Shown: positions 1 to 5,972 of the stretch, one piece after another
How positions within the stretch are numbered: position 1 is the first letter of the stretch
Layout of the letters: each line of letters begins with the position of its first letter
From: an uncultured Alphaproteobacteria bacterium
Lineage (GTDB): Bacteria; Pseudomonadota; Alphaproteobacteria; RF32; CAG-239
Assembly: GCA_900553115.1 (NCBI GenBank)
Contig: USCF01000023.1
Span: forward strand, 1 to 10,050
Length of the DNA stretch: 10,050 nucleotides
Reading direction: 5' to 3'
Program-made: the position numbers and the translations under genes
Notes under the pieces: generated by a model
What the model saw: only the letters and a program-made list of their open reading frames with translations
Databases searched by the model: none
What the model was told of the DNA's origin: nothing

Positions 1-19
1 AAGGGATTTATTTCGTTGA

Positions 20-49
20 AAAAAGCACTTGCATTTGCAAGTGCTTTTT
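20..49 (+). terminator. Strong intrinsic terminator hairpin
   Basis: A 14-bp perfect stem pairs 20-33 with 36-49. Its GC-containing core GCACTTGCA (25-33) pairs with TGCAAGTGC (36-44) and is flanked by A and T runs, so it can work in either direction. It probably ends the gene to the left of the window and separates it from pal. No gene can be assigned to bases 1-19. Confidence 0.75.
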
Positions 50-109
50 CATCAACCACCGGGCCTCTCGATGTGTTTATAAATATGGCACTTTTTTTCA
101 TTTTTGTTA

Positions 110-138
110 TTGAAAAATTTACAAATATTTCTTAAATT
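110..138 (+). promoter_or_regulatory. Candidate promoter for pal
   Basis: TTGAAA (110-115) and TAAATT (133-138) are 17 bp apart, 5/6 and 4/6 matches to the sigma70 consensus. The region is very AT-rich, so chance matches are likely. Bases 50-222 contain no gene that I can support. A promoter must lie somewhere here because a terminator separates pal from anything upstream. Confidence 0.3.
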
Positions 139-222
139 ACCAACTGTATTAGTTGTTATGCAATTAAATAAACGTTTGTAGAAATGCAAACAAAATGTAA
201 AAAACCATATGGAGAAAATAAA

Positions 223-687
223 ATGAAAAAACTTTTAAGTTTGTTCTGCGCACTTGTTGCTTTGTCTGGCTGCTCTACTTTTGGCGCCGACGGTGGCTTG
301 TTCAGCGGTGCTGACTGCGAATCAAGATTGGCTCGTGACTTTGTAGAAAATACAACAGACACAGTATTCTTCGCATTTGATAGTTCTTCTTTGTCTGCAG
401 AAGCTCAAGCTGCTTTGGATACTCAAGTTGCTTGGTTGAAGAAACATGACGATGTAAACGTTATTGTTCAAGGTCACTGCGATGACAGAGGTACTCGTGA
501 ATACAACTTGGCTTTGGGTGAACGCCGTGCCAACGCTGTAAAACAATATTTGGTATCTCAAGGTATTGAAGAAAGCAGAATTTCTACAATTTCTTACGGT
601 AAAGAAAGACCAGCTGTTTTGGGTAACAACGAAGCTGCTTGGGCTCAGAACCGTCGTGCAATTACAGTTGTTAGCGCAGCTGAATAA
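223..687 (+). CDS. pal: Peptidoglycan-associated lipoprotein Pal
   Basis: Pal is the outer-membrane lipoprotein of the Tol-Pal system. It binds peptidoglycan and TolB and helps constrict the outer membrane at division. The protein is 154 aa. It has a lipoprotein signal peptide (Lys2-Lys3, hydrophobic stretch, lipobox Leu-Ser-Gly-Cys17) and then an OmpA-C domain (about 47-150). The domain has the family core FDSSSLS (52-58) and GHCDDRGTREYN (84-95), followed by a LGERRA motif (98-103), which includes the diaminopimelate-binding Asp and Arg positions. I chose ATG 223 because GGAG (211-214) lies 8 nt upstream. An in-frame ATG at 184 has no ribosome site and would spoil the signal peptide. The length is typical. 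Here pal lies between two terminators, so it is probably a single-gene transcript rather than the end of a tol operon, although cpoB follows as in most proteobacteria. Confidence 0.95.
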   Translation: MKKLLSLFCALVALSGCSTFGADGGLFSGADCESRLARDFVENTTDTVFFAFDSSSLSAEAQAALDTQVAWLKKHDDVNVIVQGHCDDRGTREYNLALGERRANAVKQYLVSQGIEESRISTISYGKERPAVLGNNEAAWAQNRRAITVVSAAE

Positions 688-710
688 TCAGACAGTTTGA
701 TTACCAAATA

Positions 711-742
711 AAAAAATGTCGCCGAATCGGCGGCATTTTTTT
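711..742 (+). terminator. Intrinsic terminator after pal
   Basis: The stem pairs 711-724 with 728-741. It has a GC-rich top (TCGCCG with CGGCGG, one G-T wobble), a 3-nt loop and a T7 tail. It starts 23 nt after the pal stop codon and insulates pal from cpoB. Confidence 0.85.
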
Positions 743-794
743 GTGCTTGTACTAAGGCAAATAAGCTAGGTTTAGAATTTTTTGGAGGCGTTTT

Positions 795-1772
795 ATGAAA
801 TCAGCAGCTTATTCTTTATTTCTTGGCGGTTTGTTGTTGGCTGTTCCGGCAATGGCAAATTCGGATATGCAAAAAGATATAGAAGATTTGCGAGAAGATT
901 TAATGGTGTTGCAGCGTCAAATTTATCGCGGTGTGGGTAATACAGATGAAGTTTCAAAATCAACGGTAGTTAATCAAGATCAAGCGGCGGCTGGAAATGT
1001 ACAGGTTAAAATCGGCGAATATGACGAAACAATCCGCAAAGTTAACGGCCGTATGGATACATTGGAATATCAGGTGAAGCAGTTGGAAAATAAGCTTGAT
1101 AAAATAAACCGCGATATGGAAATCCGTTTTAAAATATTGGAAGGACGTCCGGTTCCGGCAAATTTGAGCGCGCCAACCCCAACAATCCCAACTACATATG
1201 ATGCTCCGGTGGCTTCCGGTGCGTCTAAGGCTGTGACCGGAGATGGTATTCAGGGCGATGATTTAGCTCCGATTGCCGGCTCTAATGTGGCTACTCAAAA
1301 GAATCTTCCTGCCGGCGGCGATGGTGCTCCGCAGCCGCTGATTGCTGATATTGCCGAGGCTAAAACGGCGGCAAATTCTCAGCCCAAATCAGCAGATGAA
1401 ACTTATGCCAACGGTATGGAAGCGCTGAACGGTGGAATGTATGACGAAGCAGAGATGGCTTTTCAACAAATATTAACACAATCGCCAAATGATAAGCTGG
1501 CTGGTAACGCTCAATATTGGTTGGGTGAAACCTATTTCAAACGCGGAGATTATTCAAAGGCTATTGTGGCTTTTAAAAACGGTTATGAAAAATATAAAAA
1601 CGGTAACAAGGCTCCGGATAGTCTGTTTAAGTTAGGGCTTACATTTAAGGCGCAAAAAGATAATCAAAAAGCTTGTATTGTATTATCAAGCTTTAAGGCA
1701 GAGTTTCCAAAAGCTAATGCTGATTTGGCTAAACGAGTGCAAGCAGAAGCGTCTAAACTCGGGTGCAAATAG
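795..1772 (+). CDS. cpoB: Cell division coordinator CpoB (YbgF)
   Basis: CpoB is a periplasmic Tol-associated protein that, in E. coli, coordinates peptidoglycan synthesis with outer-membrane constriction. The protein is 325 aa. It has a Sec signal peptide with likely cleavage after Ala-Met-Ala21, a coiled-coil N-terminal region (about 24-45 and 74-115), a Pro/Ala/Gly-rich linker (about 118-197) and a C-terminal TPR domain (about 200-320). The repeats are recognisable in YANGMEALNGGMYDEAEMAF and in the AQYWLGETYFKRGDYSKAI segment, which is the diagnostic YbgF pattern. GGAGG (784-788) lies 6 nt before the ATG. The stop codon shares one base with the tilS start used here, so the two are probably translationally coupled. 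The linker is long compared with E. coli YbgF (about 263 aa in total). Confidence 0.92.
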   Translation: MKSAAYSLFLGGLLLAVPAMANSDMQKDIEDLREDLMVLQRQIYRGVGNTDEVSKSTVVNQDQAAAGNVQVKIGEYDETIRKVNGRMDTLEYQVKQLENKLDKINRDMEIRFKILEGRPVPANLSAPTPTIPTTYDAPVASGASKAVTGDGIQGDDLAPIAGSNVATQKNLPAGGDGAPQPLIADIAEAKTAANSQPKSADETYANGMEALNGGMYDEAEMAFQQILTQSPNDKLAGNAQYWLGETYFKRGDYSKAIVAFKNGYEKYKNGNKAPDSLFKLGLTFKAQKDNQKACIVLSSFKAEFPKANADLAKRVQAEASKLGCK

Positions 1773-2836
1773 TGGAAGAACTGTTTGCTAAATATCAAAT
1801 TAAAGATGAAGTCGTTGCGGTTGGTGTTTCCGGCGGGGCGGACTCCTTGGCGCTTGTTTTGCAGGCGGCTGAAGAATTGGCCGTGTTTGGGCGAAAAATT
1901 GTGGCGTTGACCGTGGATCATGGCTTGCGTCCTACCTCACGTCTGGAAGCTGAATATGTGGCCGGATTAATGCAGAAATATGGCATTGAACACCATATTT
2001 TAACTTGGACGGGAAAAAAGCCAACAACCGGAATAGAAGAGGCGGCGCGGCAAGCCAGATATGCGCTTATTGCCGAGTGGTGCAGCCAAAATAATGTACG
2101 CGTTTTGCTAACGGCTCATCATGCCAAAGATCAGGCAGAAACATTTTTGATGCGTTTGCAACGCGGCAGCGGTTTGGAAGGTTTGTGCGGTATCCGAGAA
2201 TATAGCGTTCGTGATGGATTGGTTATTTTGCGTCCTTTGTTGGCTGTAAATCCCGAAAATCTACGTGATTATCTGCGGCAGCGCGCTATTGTGTGGGTGG
2301 AAGACGAATCCAACCGCGACACAACTTTTTTGCGCGGAAAAATACGCCAATATTTACCTGAACTGACAGAAAACATTGGTATCAATATTGAAAAAATCTG
2401 CAATGCCGTGCATAATTTGCAAAGTGCTGAAGATTATATTGAACAGCAGCTTGATTTGTTGCTGGCGCATGATGTGATTTGGGATTTTGGCACGGTTTGC
2501 CGTTTTAGATATGCGGACTATTTGAGCTGGCATAAAGAAATGAAATTCAGAGTGCTGGCACGTTTATGCCGCCGCGAGTATATTCCGCGCGCCGAGAGAA
2601 TTTTGGCTTTGGTAAACGCTTTGAATACGCTGCCTTTTACGGAGGCAACTCTGGGTGGTCGGGAGATTGTTTTGGCGTATGACTGGGTTTGGGTTGTGCC
2701 AGAGAGAATATCTAAAAGAGTGCAAAGCCGCAAATTGTGGGCAGAATTTGTGCTGCAACATCCTTTGTATAAAAATATAAAGATGCCGCATAAAGCCAAG
2801 TTGGCGATATTGCAAAAAGTCGGAGTAAAAAAATAA
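1772..2836 (+). CDS. tilS: tRNA(Ile)-lysidine synthase TilS
   Basis: TilS uses ATP and lysine to convert C34 of the tRNA-Ile CAU anticodon to lysidine, so that the tRNA reads AUA. Numbering from GTG 1772, the 354-aa protein has the PP-loop SGGADS (20-25). It also has the family signatures LTAHHAKDQAET and RLQRGSGLEGLCGI and the DESNRDTTFLRGKIR segment (usual form D-x-SN-x5-R-x2-R). It is shorter than E. coli TilS (about 430 aa), so the most C-terminal TilS domain looks reduced or absent. The start is uncertain. GTG 1772 shares a base with the cpoB stop (TAGTG), mirroring the TAATG junction downstream. GTG 1763 is in frame, adds 3 residues and is also possible. Neither has a strong Shine-Dalgarno; the best is GGG 1761-1763. 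The position after pal-cpoB is usual in Alphaproteobacteria. Confidence 0.93.
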   Translation: MEELFAKYQIKDEVVAVGVSGGADSLALVLQAAEELAVFGRKIVALTVDHGLRPTSRLEAEYVAGLMQKYGIEHHILTWTGKKPTTGIEEAARQARYALIAEWCSQNNVRVLLTAHHAKDQAETFLMRLQRGSGLEGLCGIREYSVRDGLVILRPLLAVNPENLRDYLRQRAIVWVEDESNRDTTFLRGKIRQYLPELTENIGINIEKICNAVHNLQSAEDYIEQQLDLLLAHDVIWDFGTVCRFRYADYLSWHKEMKFRVLARLCRREYIPRAERILALVNALNTLPFTEATLGGREIVLAYDWVWVVPERISKRVQSRKLWAEFVLQHPLYKNIKMPHKAKLAILQKVGVKK

Positions 2837-3804
2837 TGATTTATAGCAGCTTGTCAGAAATCGCAGATAAGTTTGAAGTGTTTTTGTTTGACGCCTATGG
2901 TGTATTTTGGAATGGCGGAGGTTTTTATAAAAATAGTAAGGAAATAATGCAAAAACTTGTGGCAGAAGGCAAAACCGTGGTGGTTGTTTCTAATGCGACA
3001 TTGCTGCATGAGGATATTGTAGCCTCGTATCAGCGTAAGAATTTGCTTGAGGGCAGAGATTATACTTTTATGATAAGTTCCGGCGAGGTTTTGCGTTTTG
3101 ATTTAAGCCGTAAAAAAATAAGTTTTTCGGGTAATAAATTTTATACTATTGGTGCCAAGCATGAAAAAATGTTTGCAGGCACAATGTATGAGCCGGTAGA
3201 AAATTTGAACGATGCCGATTTTGTGTTTTGCGGCGTACCGTTTTTGACGGCGGAAGATATAGCCAAATATCCGCAGTATAAAAACTGTTTTTTGCCGGCA
3301 AAAACCGATGAAAAAGGCAATATTGTTTTTTGGGACAGCACAATAGCCGAACCGTTTGAAAAAATTGTGAATGAGGTTTCAAAATTAAAATTGCCGGCAC
3401 TTAATGCTAATCCGGATTATTTAGCGCAAGAAGGACATCCTTTGGCAAAAGAAAAAGCTCCGCAGTTTGTGGTGCGTAATGGCACAATCGCCGAAATGTT
3501 GAGGCAGTGTGACAATAAGGTTATTGAATATGGTAAGCCGCATACAAATATTTATGATTATGTTTTTGCAAAGCTGCAGAAAATCGGCAGAATGACGGAT
3601 AAAGCAAAAATATGCATGGTTGGCGATACGGTGCGGACAGATATCAAAGGCGCTGTCAATTCGGGTATAGTTCCAATTTTGTGTGTGCAAACCGGAGTTA
3701 CCGCACTTGAACTTTCTAAGGGGAATACGGTTAAAAACCTTTGCGAAAGCGAAAATATTGATGTACAACAAATAATAGAGATTAACAGCGTCGGAGGAGA
3801 ATGA
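2836..3804 (+). CDS. HAD superfamily IIA hydrolase (TIGR01459-like)
   Basis: This 322-aa protein has a HAD fold of subclass IIA, like NagD and 4-nitrophenylphosphatase. It is probably a cytoplasmic phosphatase, but the substrate is unknown. Motif I is FLFDAYGVFWNGG, with nucleophile Asp19. Motif II is VVVSNAT (Ser52). There is a Lys at GKP (233-235), and motif IV is MVGDTVRTD (Asp264, Asp269). NPD (192-194) fits the cap-to-core region of IIA enzymes. The usual second Asp of DxD is Tyr21. I recall this as normal for the alphaproteobacterial group TIGR01459 (often DVWGV), so it is not necessarily a defect. The ATG overlaps the tilS stop by 1 nt (TAATG), and the end overlaps the HIT gene start region. 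It is co-transcribed with tilS, HIT and kdsB. Confidence 0.85.
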   Translation: MIYSSLSEIADKFEVFLFDAYGVFWNGGGFYKNSKEIMQKLVAEGKTVVVVSNATLLHEDIVASYQRKNLLEGRDYTFMISSGEVLRFDLSRKKISFSGNKFYTIGAKHEKMFAGTMYEPVENLNDADFVFCGVPFLTAEDIAKYPQYKNCFLPAKTDEKGNIVFWDSTIAEPFEKIVNEVSKLKLPALNANPDYLAQEGHPLAKEKAPQFVVRNGTIAEMLRQCDNKVIEYGKPHTNIYDYVFAKLQKIGRMTDKAKICMVGDTVRTDIKGAVNSGIVPILCVQTGVTALELSKGNTVKNLCESENIDVQQIIEINSVGGE

Positions 3805-4238
3805 TGGCGTTTGAGTTAGTGCCGGGGTTGGCGGCAAAAGATTATGTGACCGATTTGAAATTGTGCCGCGTGTTGTTTGAAGATAACAAATATTATCCGT
3901 GGATTTTTTTGGTTCCAATGAAAGAAAATACCAAAAATATGACCAATTTAAGCATGGATGAACGGTTTCAGCTGATGAGAGAAATTGCGTTGGCTGAAAA
4001 AGTTATGATGTCGCTGTTTCCGTGTGACCAAGACAATGTGGCGATGATTGGCAATATGACGCCGCAGCTGCATGTGCATGTGGTTTGCCGCAAAAAAGGC
4101 GATCCGGATTGGCCGGGGACGGTGTGGAATTCGGCAACAGCAAAATATGAACCGGCGGAAAAAGAAAAAATTATTGCAAAAATCCGCCAAGCAATCAACG
4201 AAGAAATACAAAATCCAATTTATCAAATTTCTAAATAA
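3804..4238 (+). CDS. HIT-family (histidine triad) protein
   Basis: This is a small cytoplasmic protein of the histidine triad superfamily, whose members are nucleotide hydrolases or transferases. From ATG 3804 it is 144 aa. The N-terminal strand CRVLFEDNKYYPWIFLVP and the triad QLHVHVV (88-94) followed by a GDPDWPG motif are typical of a branch widespread in Alphaproteobacteria. The first His of the His-x-His-x-His signature is Gln88; the other two His (90 and 92) are present, so catalysis may survive because the second of the retained positions is the usual nucleophile. GGAGG (3793-3797) lies 6 nt before ATG 3804 but only 3 nt before the alternative ATG 3801, so I prefer 3804. The substrate is unknown. 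It sits in the tilS-kdsB operon. Confidence 0.85.
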   Translation: MAFELVPGLAAKDYVTDLKLCRVLFEDNKYYPWIFLVPMKENTKNMTNLSMDERFQLMREIALAEKVMMSLFPCDQDNVAMIGNMTPQLHVHVVCRKKGDPDWPGTVWNSATAKYEPAEKEKIIAKIRQAINEEIQNPIYQISK

Positions 4239-4250
4239 GAGGACATAAAA

Positions 4251-5024
4251 ATGAGTAGAGTAATTACTTTAATGCCGGTTAGATTAGCCGCAACCAGACT
4301 GCCTAACAAACCATTGCGCGTGATTAATGGTAAAACTATGGTGCAGCGCGTTTATGAAAATGTAAAAAAAGCTTTGAACACCGATATTGCTATTGCCGCC
4401 GGCGACCAAGCTATTGTGGACGAATGTAAAAAATTCGGCGCTAAGGCAATTTTAACCGACCCGAATTTGCCAAGTGGCACGGATAGAATCGCCGCCGCCC
4501 TGAAAGAGCTTGATCCAGACGGTTCAAAATATGATATTGTGGTGGATTTTCAAGGCGACAATATCAACGTTGACCCTAAAGTTACATTGCCATTGATAGA
4601 AATGGTGGAACGTACCGGCTGCGATATTGCCACCTGCGGTATGCTGATTAAAACCGAAGAAGATAAAAACAATCCGAATGTGGTAAAAATCATTATGGGG
4701 CTGAAAGAAGGCGAAAAAGAAGCTCGTTGTCTATACTTTACACGTGCGACGGCACCATATACGCGCAATCCGGAAAAATGCCCGAATCAAGATTTATATT
4801 ATCACATCGGTATTTATGTTTTTAAAGCCGCTTCTTTGCACAAAATGGTTTCACTCCCGACTGGTGTGTTGGAAAAACGTGAGGCTTTGGAACAGTTGCG
4901 GGCTTTGGAAAATGGTATGGAAGTTCGAGCTATGCTGGTTGATAACATTAAACTTGTTCCCGAAGCTCCGGCGGATATAAATACGGAAGAGGATTTGGCG
5001 AATGCTCTTCCGTATATAAAATAA
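4251..5024 (+). CDS. kdsB: CMP-KDO synthetase (3-deoxy-manno-octulosonate cytidylyltransferase) KdsB
   Basis: KdsB activates KDO with CTP to make CMP-KDO, the donor used by WaaA to build the inner core on lipid A in the cytoplasm. The protein is 257 aa (E. coli 248). It shows the N-terminal nucleotide site PVRLAATRLPNKPL (9-22), SGTDRIA (75-81), FQGDNINVDP (100-109), YFTRATAPYTRN (162-173), HIGIYVF (185-191) and the diagnostic LEQLRALENG (213-222), then DINTEEDL near the end. The canonical Pro after QGD-x is replaced (QGDNINVDP instead of QGDEPxIxP), a modest deviation. GAGG (4239-4242) lies 8 nt before the ATG, and the gene starts 12 nt after the HIT stop. It is the last gene of the operon and is followed by tandem terminators. 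Confidence 0.92.
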   Translation: MSRVITLMPVRLAATRLPNKPLRVINGKTMVQRVYENVKKALNTDIAIAAGDQAIVDECKKFGAKAILTDPNLPSGTDRIAAALKELDPDGSKYDIVVDFQGDNINVDPKVTLPLIEMVERTGCDIATCGMLIKTEEDKNNPNVVKIIMGLKEGEKEARCLYFTRATAPYTRNPEKCPNQDLYYHIGIYVFKAASLHKMVSLPTGVLEKREALEQLRALENGMEVRAMLVDNIKLVPEAPADINTEEDLANALPYIK

Positions 5025-5067
5025 AGAAACTCGTCTAATGGCTTTCTGCTTGTAAGGTTTTTTCTTA

Positions 5068-5083
5068 TGTACTAATTTGTACA
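5068..5083. repeat. Palindrome TGTAC-N6-GTACA, copy 1
   Basis: TGTACTAATTTGTACA has perfect 5-bp arms around a 6-base centre. The same 16-mer recurs at 5171-5186, and a variant, TGTACCACTTTGTACA, lies at 5275-5290. It could be an operator-like dimer site or a small hairpin in RNA. The function is not known. Confidence 0.6.
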
Positions 5084-5140
5084 CTGCGAAAAAATCTTAC
5101 TTCGCATTAAGCGCATTATCCGAGTTTCTGCAAGCTTGTG

Positions 5141-5169
5141 CCGGTTGCCTTAAAGCAGCCGGTTTTTTT
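5141..5169 (+). terminator. Intrinsic terminator, repeat copy 1 (end of kdsB operon)
   Basis: CCGGTTGC (5141-5148) pairs with GCAGCCGG (5155-5162) through one G-T wobble around the loop CTTAAA, followed by T7 (5163-5169). This is a classic intrinsic terminator, about 117 nt after the kdsB stop codon. Confidence 0.8.
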
Positions 5170-5244
5170 ATGTACTAATTTGTACACGTCGCTTAAAAAT
5201 TCCATCGCATCTACGTACGCTATCCGAGTTTCTGCAAGCTTGTG

Positions 5245-5273
5245 CCGGTTGCCTTAAAGCAGCCGGTTTTCTT
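5245..5273 (+). terminator. Intrinsic terminator, repeat copy 2
   Basis: This has the same 8-bp stem and CTTAAA loop as the copy 104 bp upstream. The T-tract is interrupted by one C (TTTTCTT). It gives a second termination chance after kdsB. Confidence 0.75.
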
Positions 5274-5312
5274 ATGTACCACTTTGTACATAGCGATACC
5301 AATACAGGTTGC

Positions 5313-5354
5313 AACAAAAAAACAGCCCTTAATTAAAAGGACTGTTTTTTTGTT
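5313..5354. terminator. Bidirectional terminator between convergent genes
   Basis: Arms 5313-5330 and 5337-5354 pair over 18 positions with one C-A mismatch. The CAG-CCTT core is flanked by A7 and T7, and the loop AATTAA is symmetric. It lies 4 nt beyond the stop codon of the minus-strand gene and downstream of the kdsB array, so it can stop transcription from both sides. Confidence 0.85.
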
Positions 5355-5357
5355 AGA

Positions 5358-5858
5358 TTACGCTGGTGCTTCTGCACCTTCGCTTGTTTCAGCACCTTGT
5401 GCGGCCGGATTTTTTTCTTCGGCTTTACGCTCGGAAGAATAAATTCCATAGTCGCGCGCTCCGCTGACAGTCAAAAGAACGCTTAGAGCAGACAAAAGTC
5501 CCTCCCATTCTACTGGTCGAACATCAAAGTATGGAGATACAATAAAATTATTGCTATACCCCAGAACCAGAATCCAACCAATAGCCGGAATCCAGAACTT
5601 ATTACTCAACTCACGACCACCGGCCGTCACGTCAATAGCTTTTTGCAAAGGACCTAAATAGCGGAACCTCTGCAATACTACGTCACGGGCGCCACCAAGT
5701 CCTATCACAATACTAAACGTCAAAATCAACTGAGACCAGTCAATAATGCGGCAATTAAAATAAGGGGCTATCGCGCAGTTATGAAAGAATCCATAAGCAA
5801 TCACAACCCCCAAAGCTGGAATCCACATACGGGATTTCTTGACCTTAATCTTAATCAT
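5358..5858 (-). CDS. Holin-like small membrane protein with internal duplication
   Basis: This 166-aa protein is built of two tandem copies of one unit, residues 11-59 and 88-136. They align without gaps, and each contains W-I-P-A-[LI]-G, P-Y-F, then R, [DE]-W and finally G-A-R-D. Each unit has two hydrophobic stretches (about 12-32 and 43-56; about 89-108 and 120-132). The pattern of a Pro/Gly-Trp first helix, a short polar loop, a Leu-rich second helix and a closing G-x-R resembles the 3TM holin families of phages and gene transfer agents (PF11351-type), where one unit is the whole protein. That assignment is from memory of the pattern and is only moderately sure. The tail (143-166) is charged and Ala/Glu-rich. 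The Shine-Dalgarno is poor: AGG lies 1 nt before the ATG. An in-frame ATG at Met11 would remove the basic N-terminus. It has its own strong promoter, and no other phage gene is nearby. Confidence 0.7.
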   Translation of the reverse strand: MIKIKVKKSRMWIPALGVVIAYGFFHNCAIAPYFNCRIIDWSQLILTFSIVIGLGGARDVVLQRFRYLGPLQKAIDVTAGGRELSNKFWIPAIGWILVLGYSNNFIVSPYFDVRPVEWEGLLSALSVLLTVSGARDYGIYSSERKAEEKNPAAQGAETSEGAEAPA

Positions 5859-5900
5859 ACCTAAAAAATATAAAGATTAATAATTTTTTTCCTAAGATTT

Positions 5901-5929
5901 AAAATACGCTTTATGACTTATTTTGTCAA
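5901..5929 (-). promoter_or_regulatory. Promoter of the holin-like gene
   Basis: On the minus strand TTGACA (5929-5924) is followed after exactly 17 bp by TATTTT (5906-5901). The -35 is a perfect match and the -10 matches 4 of 6. The predicted start near 5894 leaves a leader of about 36 nt. The gap 5859-5972 shows no clear terminator for the pilin genes upstream. Confidence 0.6.
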
Positions 5930-5972
5930 GAGGTTATTATCAATTTGTCTATATTTTTTGGCGTTTTCGGTT

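Larger units (their letters stand above)
5043..5293 (+). repeat. Tandem array of a ~104-bp unit, three copies (one degenerate)
   Basis: Bases 5117-5186 and 5221-5290 are the same 70-base segment with three mismatches, offset exactly 104 bp. The first 50 bases of the pair are identical. An earlier degenerate copy (about 5043-5083) has the same order, TTTCTGC, CTTGT, T-run, then ATGTAC, but lacks about 30 bases that hold the hairpin. The ATGTAC elements start at 5067, 5170 and 5274, a period of 103-104. Each unit contains a TGTAC-N6-GTACA palindrome; the two full ones also contain a terminator. The spacer parts (about 5084-5116 and 5187-5220) differ, although both are rich in short GCG/CGC inversions. 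I see no protein-coding signal in 5025-5357. Confidence 0.85.

Noticed and set aside
1..19. Possible tail of an upstream + strand gene ending at TGA 17-19 just before the hairpin
   Set aside because: Six codons are too few to identify any gene, and the other frames are open too, so this is only suggestive.
184..222. Upstream in-frame ATG at 184 as the pal start
   Set aside because: There is no ribosome site, and the 13 extra residues would bury the lipoprotein signal peptide; ATG 223 has GGAG at a good distance.
3421..3918. 165-codon minus-strand open frame opposite the HAD and HIT genes
   Set aside because: Antisense shadow of two well-supported genes, with no ribosome site and a protein of low plausibility.
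5068..5290. Integron attC or XerC/XerD dif-like recombination sites
   Set aside because: The repeats lack the paired core sites of attC and do not resemble a 28-bp dif site. There is no integrase or gene cassette between units.
5043..5293. CRISPR-like repeat array
   Set aside because: The conserved part (about 70 bp) is longer than the diverged part (about 34 bp), there are only three copies at a 104-bp period, and each holds a terminator. There are no cas genes.
5242..5442. 66-codon + strand open frame starting inside the repeat array
   Set aside because: It runs through the second terminator, the bidirectional terminator and into the antisense of the holin-like gene. There is no ribosome site and no recognisable protein.
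5358..5858. Prophage remnant based on the holin-like gene
   Set aside because: No endolysin, structural, integrase or attachment sequences are in the window. The neighbours are chromosomal pilin and LPS genes.
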